Assembly: GCA_013397435.1 (NCBI GenBank)
Contig: VZRG01000202.1
Span: 344,634 to 408,633, forward strand
Source of the DNA: Erythrocercus mccallii
Lineage: Eukaryota > Chordata > Aves > Passeriformes > Dicruridae
DNA length: 64,000 bases
Direction of reading: 5' to 3'
Shown here: in pieces, positions 38,435 to 50,298 of the stretch
Position numbering within the stretch: the stretch's first letter is position 1
Layout: each line of letters begins with the position of its first letter
The notes under the pieces: generated by a model
Told to the model about the DNA's origin: nothing
What the model saw: only the letters and a program-made list of their open reading frames with translations
Databases searched by the model: none
Program-made: the position numbers and the translations under genes

Positions 38435-38440
38435 AATAAA
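38435..38440 (+). promoter_or_regulatory. LTR poly(A) signal AATAAA
   Basis: A canonical hexamer followed by 'actccctgttattctcc', matching the related LTR at 25.7 kb. Confidence 0.65.
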
Positions 38441-38849
38441 ACTCCCTGTTATTCTCCATGCCTGAGAGTCCTGGCTTTCTGTTTCCCCGCCATCATCGCT
38501 GCCTTGTGGATCCGAAGCCCCGCAGAGTAGGAAGAACCCACGAGCAGGCTTTGGTCTGCTAGGTCTGTGGCTGTCCCCTGGATCAGAGTCGCCGGGCTAG
38601 CCAAGAGCAGCTGCAAATAAAAACTTGTATAGTATATAAGATATTTGGAATAGGTGTCTCCATAAGTATACTGATATGGTTGTGAGCCAGGTAGTTTCTT
38701 TGAAGTGTCAAAGGACTGATTAGGTTTGGAAAGAATGCATTGAGATTGATGGTAATCACATATTTACTTGTCACACAATGTGGTGTTCTATTTTACTGGG
38801 GTTTGTTAGTTTTTCCTTTTTTTGTTGTTTGTTTGGTTGGTTTGCTGGC

Positions 38850-38882
38850 TTTGTTTGTTTTGTTTTGTTTTGTTTTGTTTTT
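38850..38882. repeat. (TTTTG)n simple repeat
   Basis: About five near-perfect TTTTG units preceded by TTTG/TTGG variants from 38814. Slippage-prone low-complexity DNA. Confidence 0.9.
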
Positions 38883-39917
38883 AATTTGCTCAGGACCAAA
38901 GTTTCTTAGGAAAGACAGAGAATTTGTGAAAGTTATAAAGTTCATAGTATGTTCTGAATATCATCTTACATGAATAAAAGTGTTAACTAAAAAGAAAGGC
39001 TCTAACTCTGCAATTGGTTTTTTAATGGTTCCTAGAACAGATACTTTGACTGACATAACTGCAAGGCCCCAGATCTCACTTGATAAGTCTCTTAAAGGGC
39101 TTAAGATTCTTTTGTGTACCCTAAGTCAAAAGCATTGAATACATCAACAAGAATATCAGCAAGATATTTCTCAATAGGTCAAAACAACAAAAAATTTACT
39201 GTCAAACTTCAGAAAATCAGGGAACTTGGAAAATTTTAAAGCAACATTCAATCAACATAAAGCATTTCACAAAGCATTAACCTAGCAAATACTAAGCCCA
39301 CTGAGCTTAGCAAACACCATCCTATCTGATATTAAGATACTCAAACTTTGAGAAGAAGGTATCAAATGAAGAAAAAGAAAGAGAGAAAGAGAGAAGGGAG
39401 GAGAACAAATAGGACCATCACTCCTCCACTGGTGTTCTAGCTCTCATAAAATCCAAGAAATAGGATCAAGACATGTACTTACCTCATGCTCTGCCTTAAG
39501 TACACTTTGGTTTTCCTAGACCCCTCCCCCAGGGGGGATATCTGGTCTGGTGGCCACTTAGGACCTGGGATAGCAGCTCCAGGGGAAGCTGTGTAGCATT
39601 GCCTCCAGTGTGCCAGGGATTTGTGGTTTCTGTGGGGCTGGAATACAGGTCCAAAGGGGTAGGGTGTGCCTAGCAGGGCATTGTCTCACCAGAGAAAGTT
39701 TTGCTCCTTTCCCCTACACATGCTCCTGAAATGTTTCAAGTTAGCAGTCCTTGCAGTCTCTTACAATACAACAGAAAAATGCCTATCTGTGAAATTTCTG
39801 CTGTGGGATCAAGGACCAAAGTTAACAGAAATTCAGGCATACAGGAAAACAAGTCAAGTTTCCTGGATAGGCTGCTGCTCACATTCACTTTTGATTACAG
39901 TTGTATCCATTTCTTTG

Positions 39918-39969
39918 TCCAACATATTATGTTTACACATCTTTGGATGTGTAAACATAATATGTTGGA
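39918..39969. repeat. Perfect 24-bp inverted repeat with 4-base loop
   Basis: The left arm 39918-39941 and right arm 39946-39969 are exact reverse complements over 24 bases, separated by TTTG. The outer ends are TCC.../...GGA and the arms contain 'acatattatgtttacac'. No TIR-plus-target-duplication signature is visible around it. The stem is too short for a typical microRNA precursor. Confidence 0.95.
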
Positions 39970-40439
39970 TATTTCTAAACTACACAGTATGCTTAATTTT
40001 AGGGACAAGAAGAAAATTCTTTTTTTATCCACAATATTATGATTTTTTTATTTATCAAGTTCAAATTGCTTAGAGATTCTCTGTGGGGGCGGGAATCCTT
40101 TAAATGAATTTTGATCCAGTCTACAAGAAATTGTGGATTTACTACTGTAGGGAATCTCTTTCCTATCATATTAGGTACTAGTTACAGATAGTTCTCCTGA
40201 AGAGTATTAAACTAGCACATTTCAATGCAACTTAGAACATTTGAAAACAAATTGATGGGAAACTGCTAAAAAGCTTCTTTAAATTTGGTTTGGTTAAACA
40301 GAGTAATAACTTTTGTGATAATAACATAAGGCTACAGCTTTTAAACTGTATCAAAGAGCTCTAAAGGATTTTGTCAGTGTATTAGACTCTTCCCAGTAAG
40401 GGAAAATCTGAGTGCATGCAGACGTTTTGGACTTATCCT

Positions 40440-40575
40440 TAATGGTAGCAGTGGGGCTACAGGGGTGATTTCTGTGAGAAGCTGCCAGAAGATTCTTCTG
40501 TATCTGATGGTGTAAAGGCCAGCTGGCTCCAAAACAGAGCTGCTGCCTGTCCTTATCTTGAATCATGAGCCTCTT
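40440..40575 (+). mobile_element. Probable avian LTR fragment
   Basis: The words 'gtgatttctgtgagaagctgcc', 'agaagattcttctgtatctg' and 'ccagctggctccaaaacagagctgctgcc' follow the order of an LTR family I recall from bird genomes ('tctgtgagaagctgc...', 'gccggctccaag'). Only this core is preserved, with no termini or poly(A) signal. Family assignment is from memory. Confidence 0.45.
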
Positions 40576-43353
40576 GCTATATTTTGTCTCCTCAGGGTCA
40601 ATGCGTCTCAACATCGTATATATTAAAATAGCTGTTAAAATTCAGTCTATAAAAGCTAACTTAGTAGATTCTCTGTGTTGGCCACTGTTGACTTTTGCAA
40701 GTATAAAAAGTTCACATGTAGTTTTGTTTTGGAATATTTTCTGTAATGAGAAGAAAATGGGCTTTGAGATGGCATATTAATTTAATCACATAATATTTTC
40801 CCTAGTAAATATAGATGCCAGGAAATCTACAATCTTGAGATGCATTTGTATTTTGCTCTTTTCTTTATTATCTAGAGACTATTTTATTTTTGTTCTATTT
40901 CTACAATAGTGTTAATTTCCTTGTGTTTTTACGTATTTATTATTTAACACAACTGTACTCAGTCTGATGCTGAGAAGACTTGATATTAAAATGTGTTTTC
41001 ACTCATAATGGAGTATAGAAGTACAGGAAAAAGCATTCTATAATTTTCACTTTGTTACTTTTCTTTTTAAGGGCATCCATATGAATCCAACTGAAATTTA
41101 GCTTCTACTTTCCTAAAGGAAAACTGTCAAATTTGTGTCCACTTTGACAATATATATTTTTTTCTTCTTGGATGTTTTCTTTCCTTTAAAGAATATTTTA
41201 TCTGTGTTGTCATTTGGCATCCTTCAATGAATTTTCCTTTTCATTTTACCTGCATGGGAATTCAGGCTTAATTCTGTTTTGCCTGAAAAAAGTTTGAGGT
41301 GGAGCTTTTACTTGAAGGGCAAACTGAAAACTGAGAGACAAAAAGTCTCTGAGAGTCTGAAAACTTACAGACAAAAAGAATGAAAATGGGTGAAACAACA
41401 AATATAGGCTTCTTTGTTCACAAGAATAGTTTTGTGCTGTGATTTTAGACAAGAATATTAGAACAGTAATATTTTAATGTTAAACAATTAAGCTCTAATT
41501 ACCATAACCAATCACCCTGCTGAAGCAGTATGTAACTTTCAGAGGAAAGACTTTGTTGCTTTGAGATTAATATTTCATGTGTGGTAGTTTATGAAAAACC
41601 AAAGCTAAACACATGAATTTGTCTCAATGAGACAGAGAGAGCAGATGGCTAAATCAAGAAAAAATATGTTTTCAAATAATACATTATTAAATAATACAAA
41701 AAAATTAAAAAAGAGAATAGTAGCCTTTTTCAGGGATTACCTCTGAGAATTCAAAATCATCTGTAAAAGATCTGAAGAAGTTAGAAAGTTCACCTGCAAA
41801 TCTACAGTGAAATAGTACTATTCAAAAAGAATGCTAGACAAATATTTCTAAAAGGGGATGCATACTCTCGATCTGTTTTCTACACAGAGTAATTTATATT
41901 GTCTATTCCAGTGTTTAACTAGGACATGTTTAAGCTTTTGAAAACACTGTACAGAAATGCTCAGTCTCCCTTAAGCTCATTAATTCTTGTCCAACTCAAG
42001 TATTTTCAGCAACCTTCACTTTGCAGCTGTCTCTCAAGTATTTGAGTACTTGTCTTTCAGATTTCTCTTCCGTGGATTAGGGAGCCTAGAACAATTGCAT
42101 TTCTTAGATTTGCCTGTCTTTATCTCCTGGGCTTTTCGCCTTAATATTTTTTAGAGTTTAGCATAGAGAAGATTTAAAATTTCTAAGACTGAATCTGACT
42201 TGAGACATGAGCTAAAGGCAAAGCAAGCCAAAACTCCCCCTTCACCTACCTAACAAAACATTTACTTTCACTAAGCCCTGCAAGCATAAGCTTCCTCCTA
42301 CTTTTCCTATCAGATTTGTTTGGTTTTGTGTAGATGATTTTTTCTTCCTAGGTATAATACTCTATGCTCTCCTTGAATTTGAGCCCTACTTATTTTTAAC
42401 TGTCTCAATGCACTTGTCTTTTATTGTGTTTCCCTATGTACTTACAAGTCCAAAGATGTTTCAAAGTCCAAACCCTAAATGTCTGCACAACATATAGACA
42501 TCTTTGAGAGTTCATCCATAAATGAACTTTTGTCTCCAGGATGAATAATTCATCCCTTTACTCTTATACGTGAGGATTTTATAGAATACTAAAATTTCAT
42601 CTCTTGGTACTATGCAGCTGTCATTATATTCCAGTCAGAAAGCCGGGAAATTCTCATCAGTCCATGGTATTAATATTCAGGAGTCTGAATATGGGAGAGA
42701 GGCAGCACATTTCTGAAAGTATGTCATTCTGACAGATAAAGATACTAATTTTCCTAAAAATTAACTTGGTCTTATACAGCCTTATGATTGCCTTTTGTTA
42801 ATCAGTTTGAATATCTCAGATGTTGGGTCTTGTTCTTCCCTCAAACCTGAGAAGATATACTTCTTATTCTCATTGTATTAAGATGGTTGAACAAGAGAGT
42901 TTTTCACTTATGAGAAGTGCTCACCAGCCTGCTCCATCTGCAGAATATTGCATTCACACATCTTAAACTTCAGCAATCCTCTCAAGAAAACTGCTTTTTT
43001 CATCTGCAGAAGTTTCTATTTAGTCTGTCAATGTACCATGACTTCGGATGTTGCCAACAGCCAGAGGCTGCACACACCTTTCCCTTTACCAGAAGTTGTT
43101 CAGGAAGGCAACTCCCACCGCTAGCCTTGTTCTGGTTTGCTTATCTGCAATGGGTTATACATCACAGATCTCACAAATTTGTACCAGTACGTAGGTAAAG
43201 GCCTAGGTTTTTGTAACCTACTCCCTATCAGTGGAAAAGAAAGGATAACAACTCTATGGAGATTATTGGTTCTACAGATATTTTCCCAACTCCGCAGTTT
43301 TCCTTCTAAAATCCCAAATCCTGCAGTTGCTCTTTCCAAATATCTTCAATGGA

Positions 43354-43378
43354 TTTTTTTTTTTTTTTTTTTTTTTTT
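43354..43378. repeat. Poly(T) run of 25
   Basis: An uninterrupted 25-base T homopolymer. If it is the tail of a minus-strand retrocopy, that copy would lie at higher coordinates. Nothing recognisable as a processed gene is there. Confidence 0.9.
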
Positions 43379-43691
43379 ACTGCTAACTTTTAAAATCTTT
43401 TTACCTAGGTGATCCCTGCCAGTATGGAGCTTTTCTGGAATAATTTTTGAACACCTCAAACTGAACAAGGAAGAAGAAGTAAGAAATTTGATAGTCTGTT
43501 TTAACCCATTTTCCAGCAGCCAGATGGATGATGTGTGTTGCTAACTGCATGCAAGTCTATGGCTGTGCAGTATGTGGCTACCTGGAGGCATCAGTTCTCT
43601 AGAGGACATCAGGGCAGGGACTGGCATCCAGGACCTGTTTCACTGACCCAGCCAGGGAAAAGAGCAGCTGGGGAAAAGGGGGAGGAGCCCA

Positions 43692-43729
43692 GACACTGGA
43701 AATTCCCAGCCCTGGACACTGGAAATTCC
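43692..43729 (+). repeat. 15-bp direct repeat, period 23
   Basis: GACACTGGAAATTCC occurs at 43692-43706 and again at 43715-43729, in a GC-richer patch (about 43590-43760). The patch is otherwise unclassified. Confidence 0.85.
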
Positions 43730-44116
43730 TCTGGGCATAGGACAAGGCTGAAGGTATTACCCTGTAGGTAAGAACCTGGCTATGAGACAGTAGAGGCTGG
43801 AACTCAGGCCAGTCCCATCAGTAAAAGGAAAGGGAGGCAGATCCTACCAAGTCCACCTTCTTCAGAACAATTTTCCCCAAGGAGCAATCTGTGTTCTTTC
43901 CCATCTGGACCTGAACCCAGGCCAGCAAATGCCCAGAAGTGTGGAGATCTGCACAAGGTCATTGCAATAACTTTAAGTCCTCAAAACTTTACTCAAATGC
44001 CAAAATATAGAGATCTATGTCTGAGCTACATTTCTATGTTCCCACCGTCATCAATGGTGAGACGCTCCAATCAGTCAGGGAACCTTGGAGATAAGAATCA
44101 GCTCTTAACTGTATAA

Positions 44117-44162
44117 CTGTAACAGCATCTTCTGATGTGCTGTAACAGCACCTTCTGATGTG
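44117..44162 (+). repeat. 23-bp tandem duplication
   Basis: Two adjacent 23-base units (44117-44139, 44140-44162) differ at one base. A recent local duplication is the simplest explanation. Confidence 0.9.
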
Positions 44163-45144
44163 CTAAAGCTGTCTAAAACATTCATGAAGGTCAGACACAT
44201 ACAAATTTACACAAAACTGGGAGTGAGGCAATCTAAGTCTTTTATATGAGCAGCTGAAGACTGGGATTAATAAAATTACTTAAATTTTCCAAGTTGGTTG
44301 AATGTCCCTGTGTTTAGGCAAGTCAGTTATAGAATGGAAAGATGTCCAAATACAAAAAAAAAAAAAATCAAAGTTATCTAAGTAGATAACATCTGCCGAG
44401 TCTTGGAGACCTACAGTTATATACTTCATTTTAGGAATCATAAGCTGAATCCTATTTCAGCAGCATGAAGAAATGTTCTAATTGATTGCTTTCTGATTTC
44501 ATAATTCTACCTCATCTGATTATATATAACTGTTTTCCAAGTTTGCATTTTATTATACATTCACACAGTAAAGTGTTATCATGTAAAATGACATTAGATT
44601 AAAACAAATGTGGCTTAATTTGTGCCAAATTAAGGAAGTAGAAAATATTTTTTAAGCCATGTAAGGATGCTAGAAGTTTCTAAGAAAATTCTACGCATAC
44701 TGTTAGGCAGGATGTATCCTTAGTGCAGTTATCACATTTCAAGCTGGGGACATTTTTTTTTGCTTTATATCAATTTTGAAACCAGGGCAAACAAAGAAGG
44801 AACTAGGGAAAACCTCTCCAAAATTATTCAGAGCAATTAAGATAAGAATGATGACTGACTCTATAAGATAATGTATAGTAACAATTCCCAGTAGTTGTTT
44901 CTTCATTATTTAAACATTAAACATGGCCTTGAGCACATTTTTTTCAAAATAGATGATATAAGAAGATTGACATTTAACAACAAAATCTACCTGCCTAGTG
45001 TATTAAAGAATCTTTTGTACTCATGCACGTGTTCATAATTGTTTACAAGTCTAGCTTTTTTCTGAATGACAGCAAATTTTTTTAATTAAAAATAGAAGTA
45101 AGTTTCTATAGAAGTAATTTAAATTGTTTCTGTGTTTTTCAAAG

Positions 45145-45225
45145 CATTTTGTAATAGAATCAGAAAATTGCATGAATGATAATCAATGGCCAATGACTAG
45201 CATTCCACTGCAAGAATGTCACAAG
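45145..45225 (+). other. Candidate coding exon (81 bp), unidentified gene
   Basis: The segment is preceded by a pyrimidine-rich tract ending 'tgtttttcaaag' and followed by an optimal 5' splice site, AAG|GTAAGT. It is 81 bases (27 codons) and open in the frame starting at its first base (HFVIESENC ... PLQECHK), so it is phase 0 at both ends. The acceptor ends in AAG, a weaker type. No protein family is recognised. An open frame of this length arises by chance in roughly a quarter of cases, so the support is the splice context plus a compatible exon at 50203. It could be non-coding or no exon at all. Confidence 0.25.
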
Positions 45226-47084
45226 GTAAGTAATTGGTCCTTTTATACTTTTTCTTTGCAGTAACAAATTTGATTGAAAACACGTCTACTATGAACTATT
45301 TAGTTAATAAAATAAGGTTAAGGAGAAAACTGTCTAATAGATTTTTTGTTCTTGTCTGTACCAAGCACATAGGAATTCAAAGACTGGAGGCAACTTGATA
45401 CAGTTTGTTTTCCATATAGAAAAAAAAAATACATGATTCTATAGGATTTTTTTTCTTGTAAATCCTCAGAAAAATAGGTTTTCTGCAAGTAAGAGTATGC
45501 GTATATGCTTAACCTTTATTATTACCAGGCTAGTAATTAAAAATATTACACATGTTGTGCACATGAAATGCTTTTATTCATTAACAAGCCAAAATTGTGA
45601 AACACTAGATAGCAGGTTGTAAACATAACTGAATAGAAATTATTTCTAAATATTCTTTGTCTTTATACTTTAAATATCCTCATCATTTATCAGCTATCCT
45701 GTGCATATCCACAGAAAAGGATGTATGCTGTATGAAATACTGAATGAAAATTATTTCATTACTCAAGATTTGCTCCTTTCATGGACTGAATGAAATCCAG
45801 CCAAACTCTTCAGTGCCATTTGAAAAACATCATTGATAGTAAATGAATATGCATACCCATCAGTATTAACAACATTATTGTTTTCTTTAAGTAAAATATC
45901 AGGCACTGCATATAGTCTATATGGTATATAACTTTTCTCCACAATAATAATCAGTAAGTGGTGGAAGGTCATCTGATATCCTAATATGATAGATTTATTA
46001 ATGGCATTGCCAGAAAACTAGATAATGAATTGGAATTGGTTTGTGCCTCATATAAAGGCACATATAGATAAGCCAGAAACAAGTAAAAAAAAAAAAAAAA
46101 AGCCCAAGAACCCTTTTTGCCCTTTGAACAATATAAAAGAGACTGTTTCTCCAGAACCAAAATCTTTTGCAGTGCATGGTGGTGAATAATTAATTCAATG
46201 CATGGATTCAATTTTAAAGCTATAGCTGATATAGCTGAAGTCACCCCTCAGGACCTCTACACATCACTGGAAATTGCACCACTTTTCATAGGTACCTGAT
46301 GTGAATTACAGAGTGAGCAGCTCCCTGATGCATTGTAAGCCAGCAGAGAAGTGTAGGAAGAGGTTGCATTACTTATTTAATTCTGTTAGTTTGCTTTCAT
46401 TCTTATTAACTCTTTCTTTCCTTCTTCTGAAATGATTCTCCAAACCTAGGAGGTTAGCTGAGATTTAAAACTGTCCATGTTTAATGAAATGTTGTCAGTT
46501 CCTGAATTTTAGCTATTTTACAGTTTCCCCTGTAATGTGCAACAAGGCTTGTATCCAAAGTAGAGCTCATAACCTTACAAAATGGGGTAATGGAAATGGT
46601 CTTATTTCAAATGTGCGAGTTCATGTGTGCCAATTGTACCTGCACGTATTTTCTCTTGACTCTCAAAGAATAATGCCAAAGCTTTTAAAATGCACATTTA
46701 TTCTAGGTAGCATCTTCAAATAATGGTTCCTTAATAATTTGGAATTTTGTAGAGTTCCTCCTAGTTAATGAAGAATGATTTACAAAACTAATTATACTAT
46801 ATTATTATAAAATTGCTACCTTTTATGTAAATGATTCAGTAATGTTTGCACTTACTGGTAACACTTGTGTAGAGTATTGCTATGGATGATACAGGATTCT
46901 AAGAAAGTGAAACTTCTGTTAAATTATTGATAGAAGAGTTTCCATAAACCTGAAATGCATTTCAAGTATAACTTAAATTAATAAAATTAGATGATTCAAT
47001 ATAGGATGCAAAAAAACAAACTCAGTTCAGAAATCAGACCTTTTTGAACATTTTCAGTTCAAATTCATATTACATGTAGAGCAA
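45226..47084. other. AT-rich non-coding sequence, no gene seen
   Basis: If the candidate exons are real this is intron. Otherwise nothing is identified. There is an A17-type run at about 46084-46101. Confidence 0.5.
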
Positions 47085-47232
47085 GAGCCATTAAAATCTT
47101 GACATTTACTGCTGATGGTAATTAAATTTCACATGGTATTTGCAGAACTCCCCATTCAAGCTTAGGGGGACTGCAAATGCCTCACCAATGGCAAATACCA
47201 TAGTGTGATAAATGTCAAGACTTTAATGGTTC
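47085..47232. repeat. Imperfect palindromic (MITE-like) element, about 148 bp
   Basis: The outer 24-base arms, 47085-47108 and 47209-47232, match at 22 of 24 positions in inverted orientation. Further inside, 'atggtatttg' (47133-47142) pairs with 'caaataccat' (47192-47201). 'tttgcag..tcccc' pairs with 'gggg..ctgcaaa' around a centre near 47158-47165. Nested complementarity over the whole length is the pattern of a foldback MITE or an old low-copy palindromic repeat. I cannot name a family, and no clear target duplication flanks it. Confidence 0.65.
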
Positions 47233-48309
47233 ACTGTAATAATTATGGGATTGATCCTGATAACTCAGACTAAAATAGGTAGCATCTTCCTCCATGAAAA
47301 ATCTCACTGACTTTAGCAAGACAGTTTGTGATCATATTTGATAGAAGACTGAGCTCAAATTTGTAAGCATTTACTGCAAATTTAAAGTCAAATACTGGTC
47401 TGTGTTATGTTCTTCAGCATTTTTTGTATACCTGGGTTTTTGTAAACCCATTTCCAAAATAGGAATCTCCTCTAAAGCTTAGTCCAAGGCAATGTCTGCT
47501 TGATACAGTATAGGAAGATATATAAATGCATGAAATACATTAACACAGCACTGAACTTAGTTGCCACCTGGGGTTAAAATACGAAATGGTGTCAGCTGTC
47601 CCAGCTGTGCCCCCTCACAATCTCTTGCCAGTTCCCAGCGACTTGTTCCAAAGCAGCATGGGAAACATAGAAGACCTTGGAACTTTTTAAGCACTGTTTA
47701 AGCACTGTTCACCAGCAGCTAAAATATTGCTTTGTTATTAAAATTGCTTGGTCACAAATCCAAAAGACAATGCATGCAGGTTACTATAAGGAATATTATC
47801 CCAACAAAAATCAGAACAAAATTTGTTTCCCAATACTGGAACCAGTACAGTAATATGTTTAGGTTATGCTGCTTGTCAATACATTAAGTTCTCTAAATCT
47901 ATTTTCCCTCAATAGTAATTGAGTGAGTAATTTTCCTATTTTCTTTTAAATCCACAAGTTTTCTCATTCATACTCTTTCCATCTTCTCACAATTCTTTCT
48001 AGGAAGAGGGGAAGTGAGTGAGCGTTTGTGTGGGAACTTTGCTGTTATCCGGGGCCAACTCACCATAACTACGAATTTTCTAGTCTTTTCCAAGTTTATG
48101 TTTGTTCCCAGTAGAGCATGAGTGTGAAACTTAAGTAAGGCAAAATAAAAAAAAAAGTATTGAATTCTGGTCATTCTATCTGCACCCATAGATTCTTGGG
48201 GTGGGATTTAAACTGATAGTTCTTCTTACATTCTTATTCTGAAACCTTGTAATGAAGTATGCTTTAGTAATTTGAATTAGAAAAAAAAAGTTTTTTATTG
48301 TTTTGTCAG
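47233..48309. other. AT-rich non-coding sequence, no gene seen
   Basis: No repeat or exon is recognised between the palindromic element and the next exon-like segment. Confidence 0.5.
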
Positions 48310-48346
48310 CTTTCTACTTCATTTAAAATGCAACTGTGCCTGCAAG
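48310..48346 (+). other. Candidate short exon (37 bp)
   Basis: It is bounded by a good acceptor ('ttattgttttgtcag', with a long T-rich tract) and an optimal donor AAG|GTAAGT. Its length is 37 bases, not a multiple of three. If spliced between 45225 and 50203 it would shift the frame and bring in a stop inside the 50203 segment. It could be an alternative 'poison' exon, an untranslated exon, or chance sequence. Confidence 0.2.
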
Positions 48347-50202
48347 GTAAGTGTCTGATGTATTTTTGCCTTTATAGGTAAAACTTGCAAAATATTCAGG
48401 TCTTGCAGGTCTTCTTTAGCTATTGTTGAGCGTTACGTAAATTTGAAGTTTTTCATTGTCTAATAAGAAAGCTAAAGTCTCACTAGCTTAAGAATATTGA
48501 CAAGTTCTTTTCTAGACTTCTGTATCTATAGCTTCTGTTTTTATTAAAGATGAAACCTTACAGTGTAACACTCTAAGGTAAATTCTTTTGTGTAATGTTT
48601 TTACTAGTGTAATTCCCTCAAAGAAAAAGATCATGGCTCTGCAGCTGTGCAGATCTGTAAGTAGAAATGATCTTTCAACTCCAAGCCTGAAAACTGAAAC
48701 AATAACCTGACCTCTTTACCATTTTGTCTATCTTCTGTAGGAAAACACCACAAAACATGCTTCACTATAGAAGCATGCAGTGTGCTGTTCAGCAAATACA
48801 GTGAAATAAAGTACAAGATATGTTAATGCAAAATCATGGTTGGCATTTAGCACACACAAAAGTCAGTAAAGTCAATGTTATTCTCCCCAAAGAAACCATA
48901 TCTCATCTTCCTTGCATAAACATATTCTTTAATATATGTGCACAAACTGGCTGATTTATGGTTTCCATGGGAACAATATCTCTGAATATACACATTTGTC
49001 ATTTCTCTGTGTAGAGCACTCATTAAGATATTGCCTTTATTGATAACCTCAATTTCTTAGGCCTCAGCAAAACATTCATAAAAGTGGCATTGAACATTGT
49101 GAACACAGACAAGTAATAGTTTCTGGGACTGTTAGTCTAAACTTCTCCCGCTGATGTCAACAGTTGATCTTTTTGTTTAGTTGTGGCTTCTGCCTATGAT
49201 TCTTATCAGACTAGGAGTTTTTACTGATCACGCATTTAACGACATTGTTAGATGTATATCACTCAAGGATGCAGCAAGATAGACAAGCAGAATTTAGAGG
49301 CTTCATAACTTCTGAAATTTAAGCTGTGCTGCTAAAAAGTCTTGAATATGGTTTGAAAACCACAAAAGATCTGAAAGTTTCAAAGACTGATTTTACAGAT
49401 TGAAGAGGACAGGAGTTAACTATTTGATTGAAATATACTAAATAATGAACCATAGGATGCTAATTTTCTCATCAGAAGGAACATGTAAGAGTACATTTTC
49501 TGCAATCACAAGCAATTGTAGTTTCATATTTGTGCAATACAGCAATGACATATTCAATCATTGTTCATGACAAAACTTCATAGTTAAAACCTTTGCTTCA
49601 GGATTTTTTTTTTTATAAGGAGGTGTTTTTCTAATGTGTCATCAAAAAACTGAAAATTATTTTTGGTTAATGTTTAGGGCTTTTAATAATCTTTATCTAT
49701 TTTTATATAAAAATTATTTTAAAGATGGCTTATGTGATCTGCTTCAAAATATCTATATTTTGTCTATAGACAAATATGAGTCTATTAATAAAATTTTCTC
49801 ACTCTGTCACCATCTGCATTACTCTAAAACAACTATGAAAATTCTAACATGGGTTTTTCTTCTTTTATTCAGTGCTAGGTTTTATTTTAGAAATTAGTGT
49901 GTAACAATTAATGAGGTAAAAGTTTTATATTTCATTCTCATATATTCATACTATCTGATGTAGTAATGAATGTGATCTACTTATTAAAAGCATTATGTGT
50001 AAGGCTTTTTTGTGCACAACCCAGAAAAAAACTATTAGAGGTTATCCTCCTTGACTGTGCATCCAAAGTTTTGTTTTTAATTTTGCTTACATAATTATTA
50101 TTTCAAGGAAACTTACCTCAATTCAATGAAAAAATTGTAAATCCTCAGGCCACTGTACTGCTACTGAGATGATTCACATATAATTTTGGTTTTTTTCCTT
50201 AG
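48347..50202. other. AT-rich non-coding sequence, no gene seen
   Basis: Nothing identified. Confidence 0.5.
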
Positions 50203-50298
50203 ACTTCTGGTCCTGGGCCGTCTTTAAGTCTTGTTTTAAGTCAAGAAAAATTATGTGTTCAAGCAGAAAGAAGGATTCTTAATCTAGAAAAACTCAAA
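50203..50298 (+). other. Candidate coding exon (96 bp), coiled-coil-like peptide
   Basis: A strong acceptor (T-rich tract ending 'tttttttccttag') precedes 96 bases (32 codons) open in phase 0, followed by the donor AAA|GTAATG. The encoded peptide begins TSGPGPSLSL and ends 'QAERRILNLEKLK'. That end is charged and Leu-spaced in the manner of a coiled coil. The phase matches the 45145-45225 segment, which would join as ...ECHK-TSGP... No family is recognised. A chance origin remains possible. Confidence 0.27.

Larger units (their letters stand above)
37959..38615 (+). mobile_element. Solo LTR, about 657 bp, same superfamily as the 25.7-kb LTR
   Basis: It starts TGTTGTGGTG and appears to end GCTGCA. 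The flanks AATAAG (37953-37958) and AATAAA (38616-38621) match at 5 of 6 bases and are the likely target duplication. It has inverted CCAAT boxes (ATTGG near 38189 and 38222), a TATA box TATATAAA at 38361-38368 and AATAAA at 38435-38440. Shared wording with the 25.7-kb LTR includes 'catgtaccccag', 'actccctgtt', 'agaacccac' and 'ggtctgtgg'. A perfect 20-bp tandem duplication lies in U3 (38109-38148). No internal viral genes follow. The 3' end is less certain than that of the 25.7-kb copy. Confidence 0.78.
38616..40439. other. Non-coding sequence with a TTTG-rich run and a hairpin
   Basis: No gene seen. It contains a (TTTTG)-type run at 38850-38882, a GC-richer patch at about 39500-39720 ending in a minus-strand GAGgtaagt-type donor word near 39485, and the perfect hairpin at 39918-39969. 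Confidence 0.55.
40576..45144. other. Non-coding sequence, no confirmed gene
   Basis: No transposon is identified. Notable small features are a T25 run (43354-43378), a spaced 15-bp direct repeat in a GC-richer patch (43692-43729) and a 23-bp tandem duplication (44117-44162). A pyrimidine tract and AG at about 43394-43409, ahead of a GTAAGA word at 43480, does not enclose an open frame. Confidence 0.5.

Noticed and set aside
38087..38530. 147-codon plus-strand open frame
   Set aside because: It lies entirely inside the solo LTR at 37959-38615. GC-rich LTR sequence has few stops.
39918..39969. MicroRNA precursor
   Set aside because: A 24-bp stem with a 4-base loop is too short for a normal pre-miRNA, and perfect pairing with no bulges is atypical.
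43394..43480. Exon between a T-rich acceptor and a GTAAGA donor
   Set aside because: All three frames contain stops, and the T25 run inflates the apparent acceptor strength.
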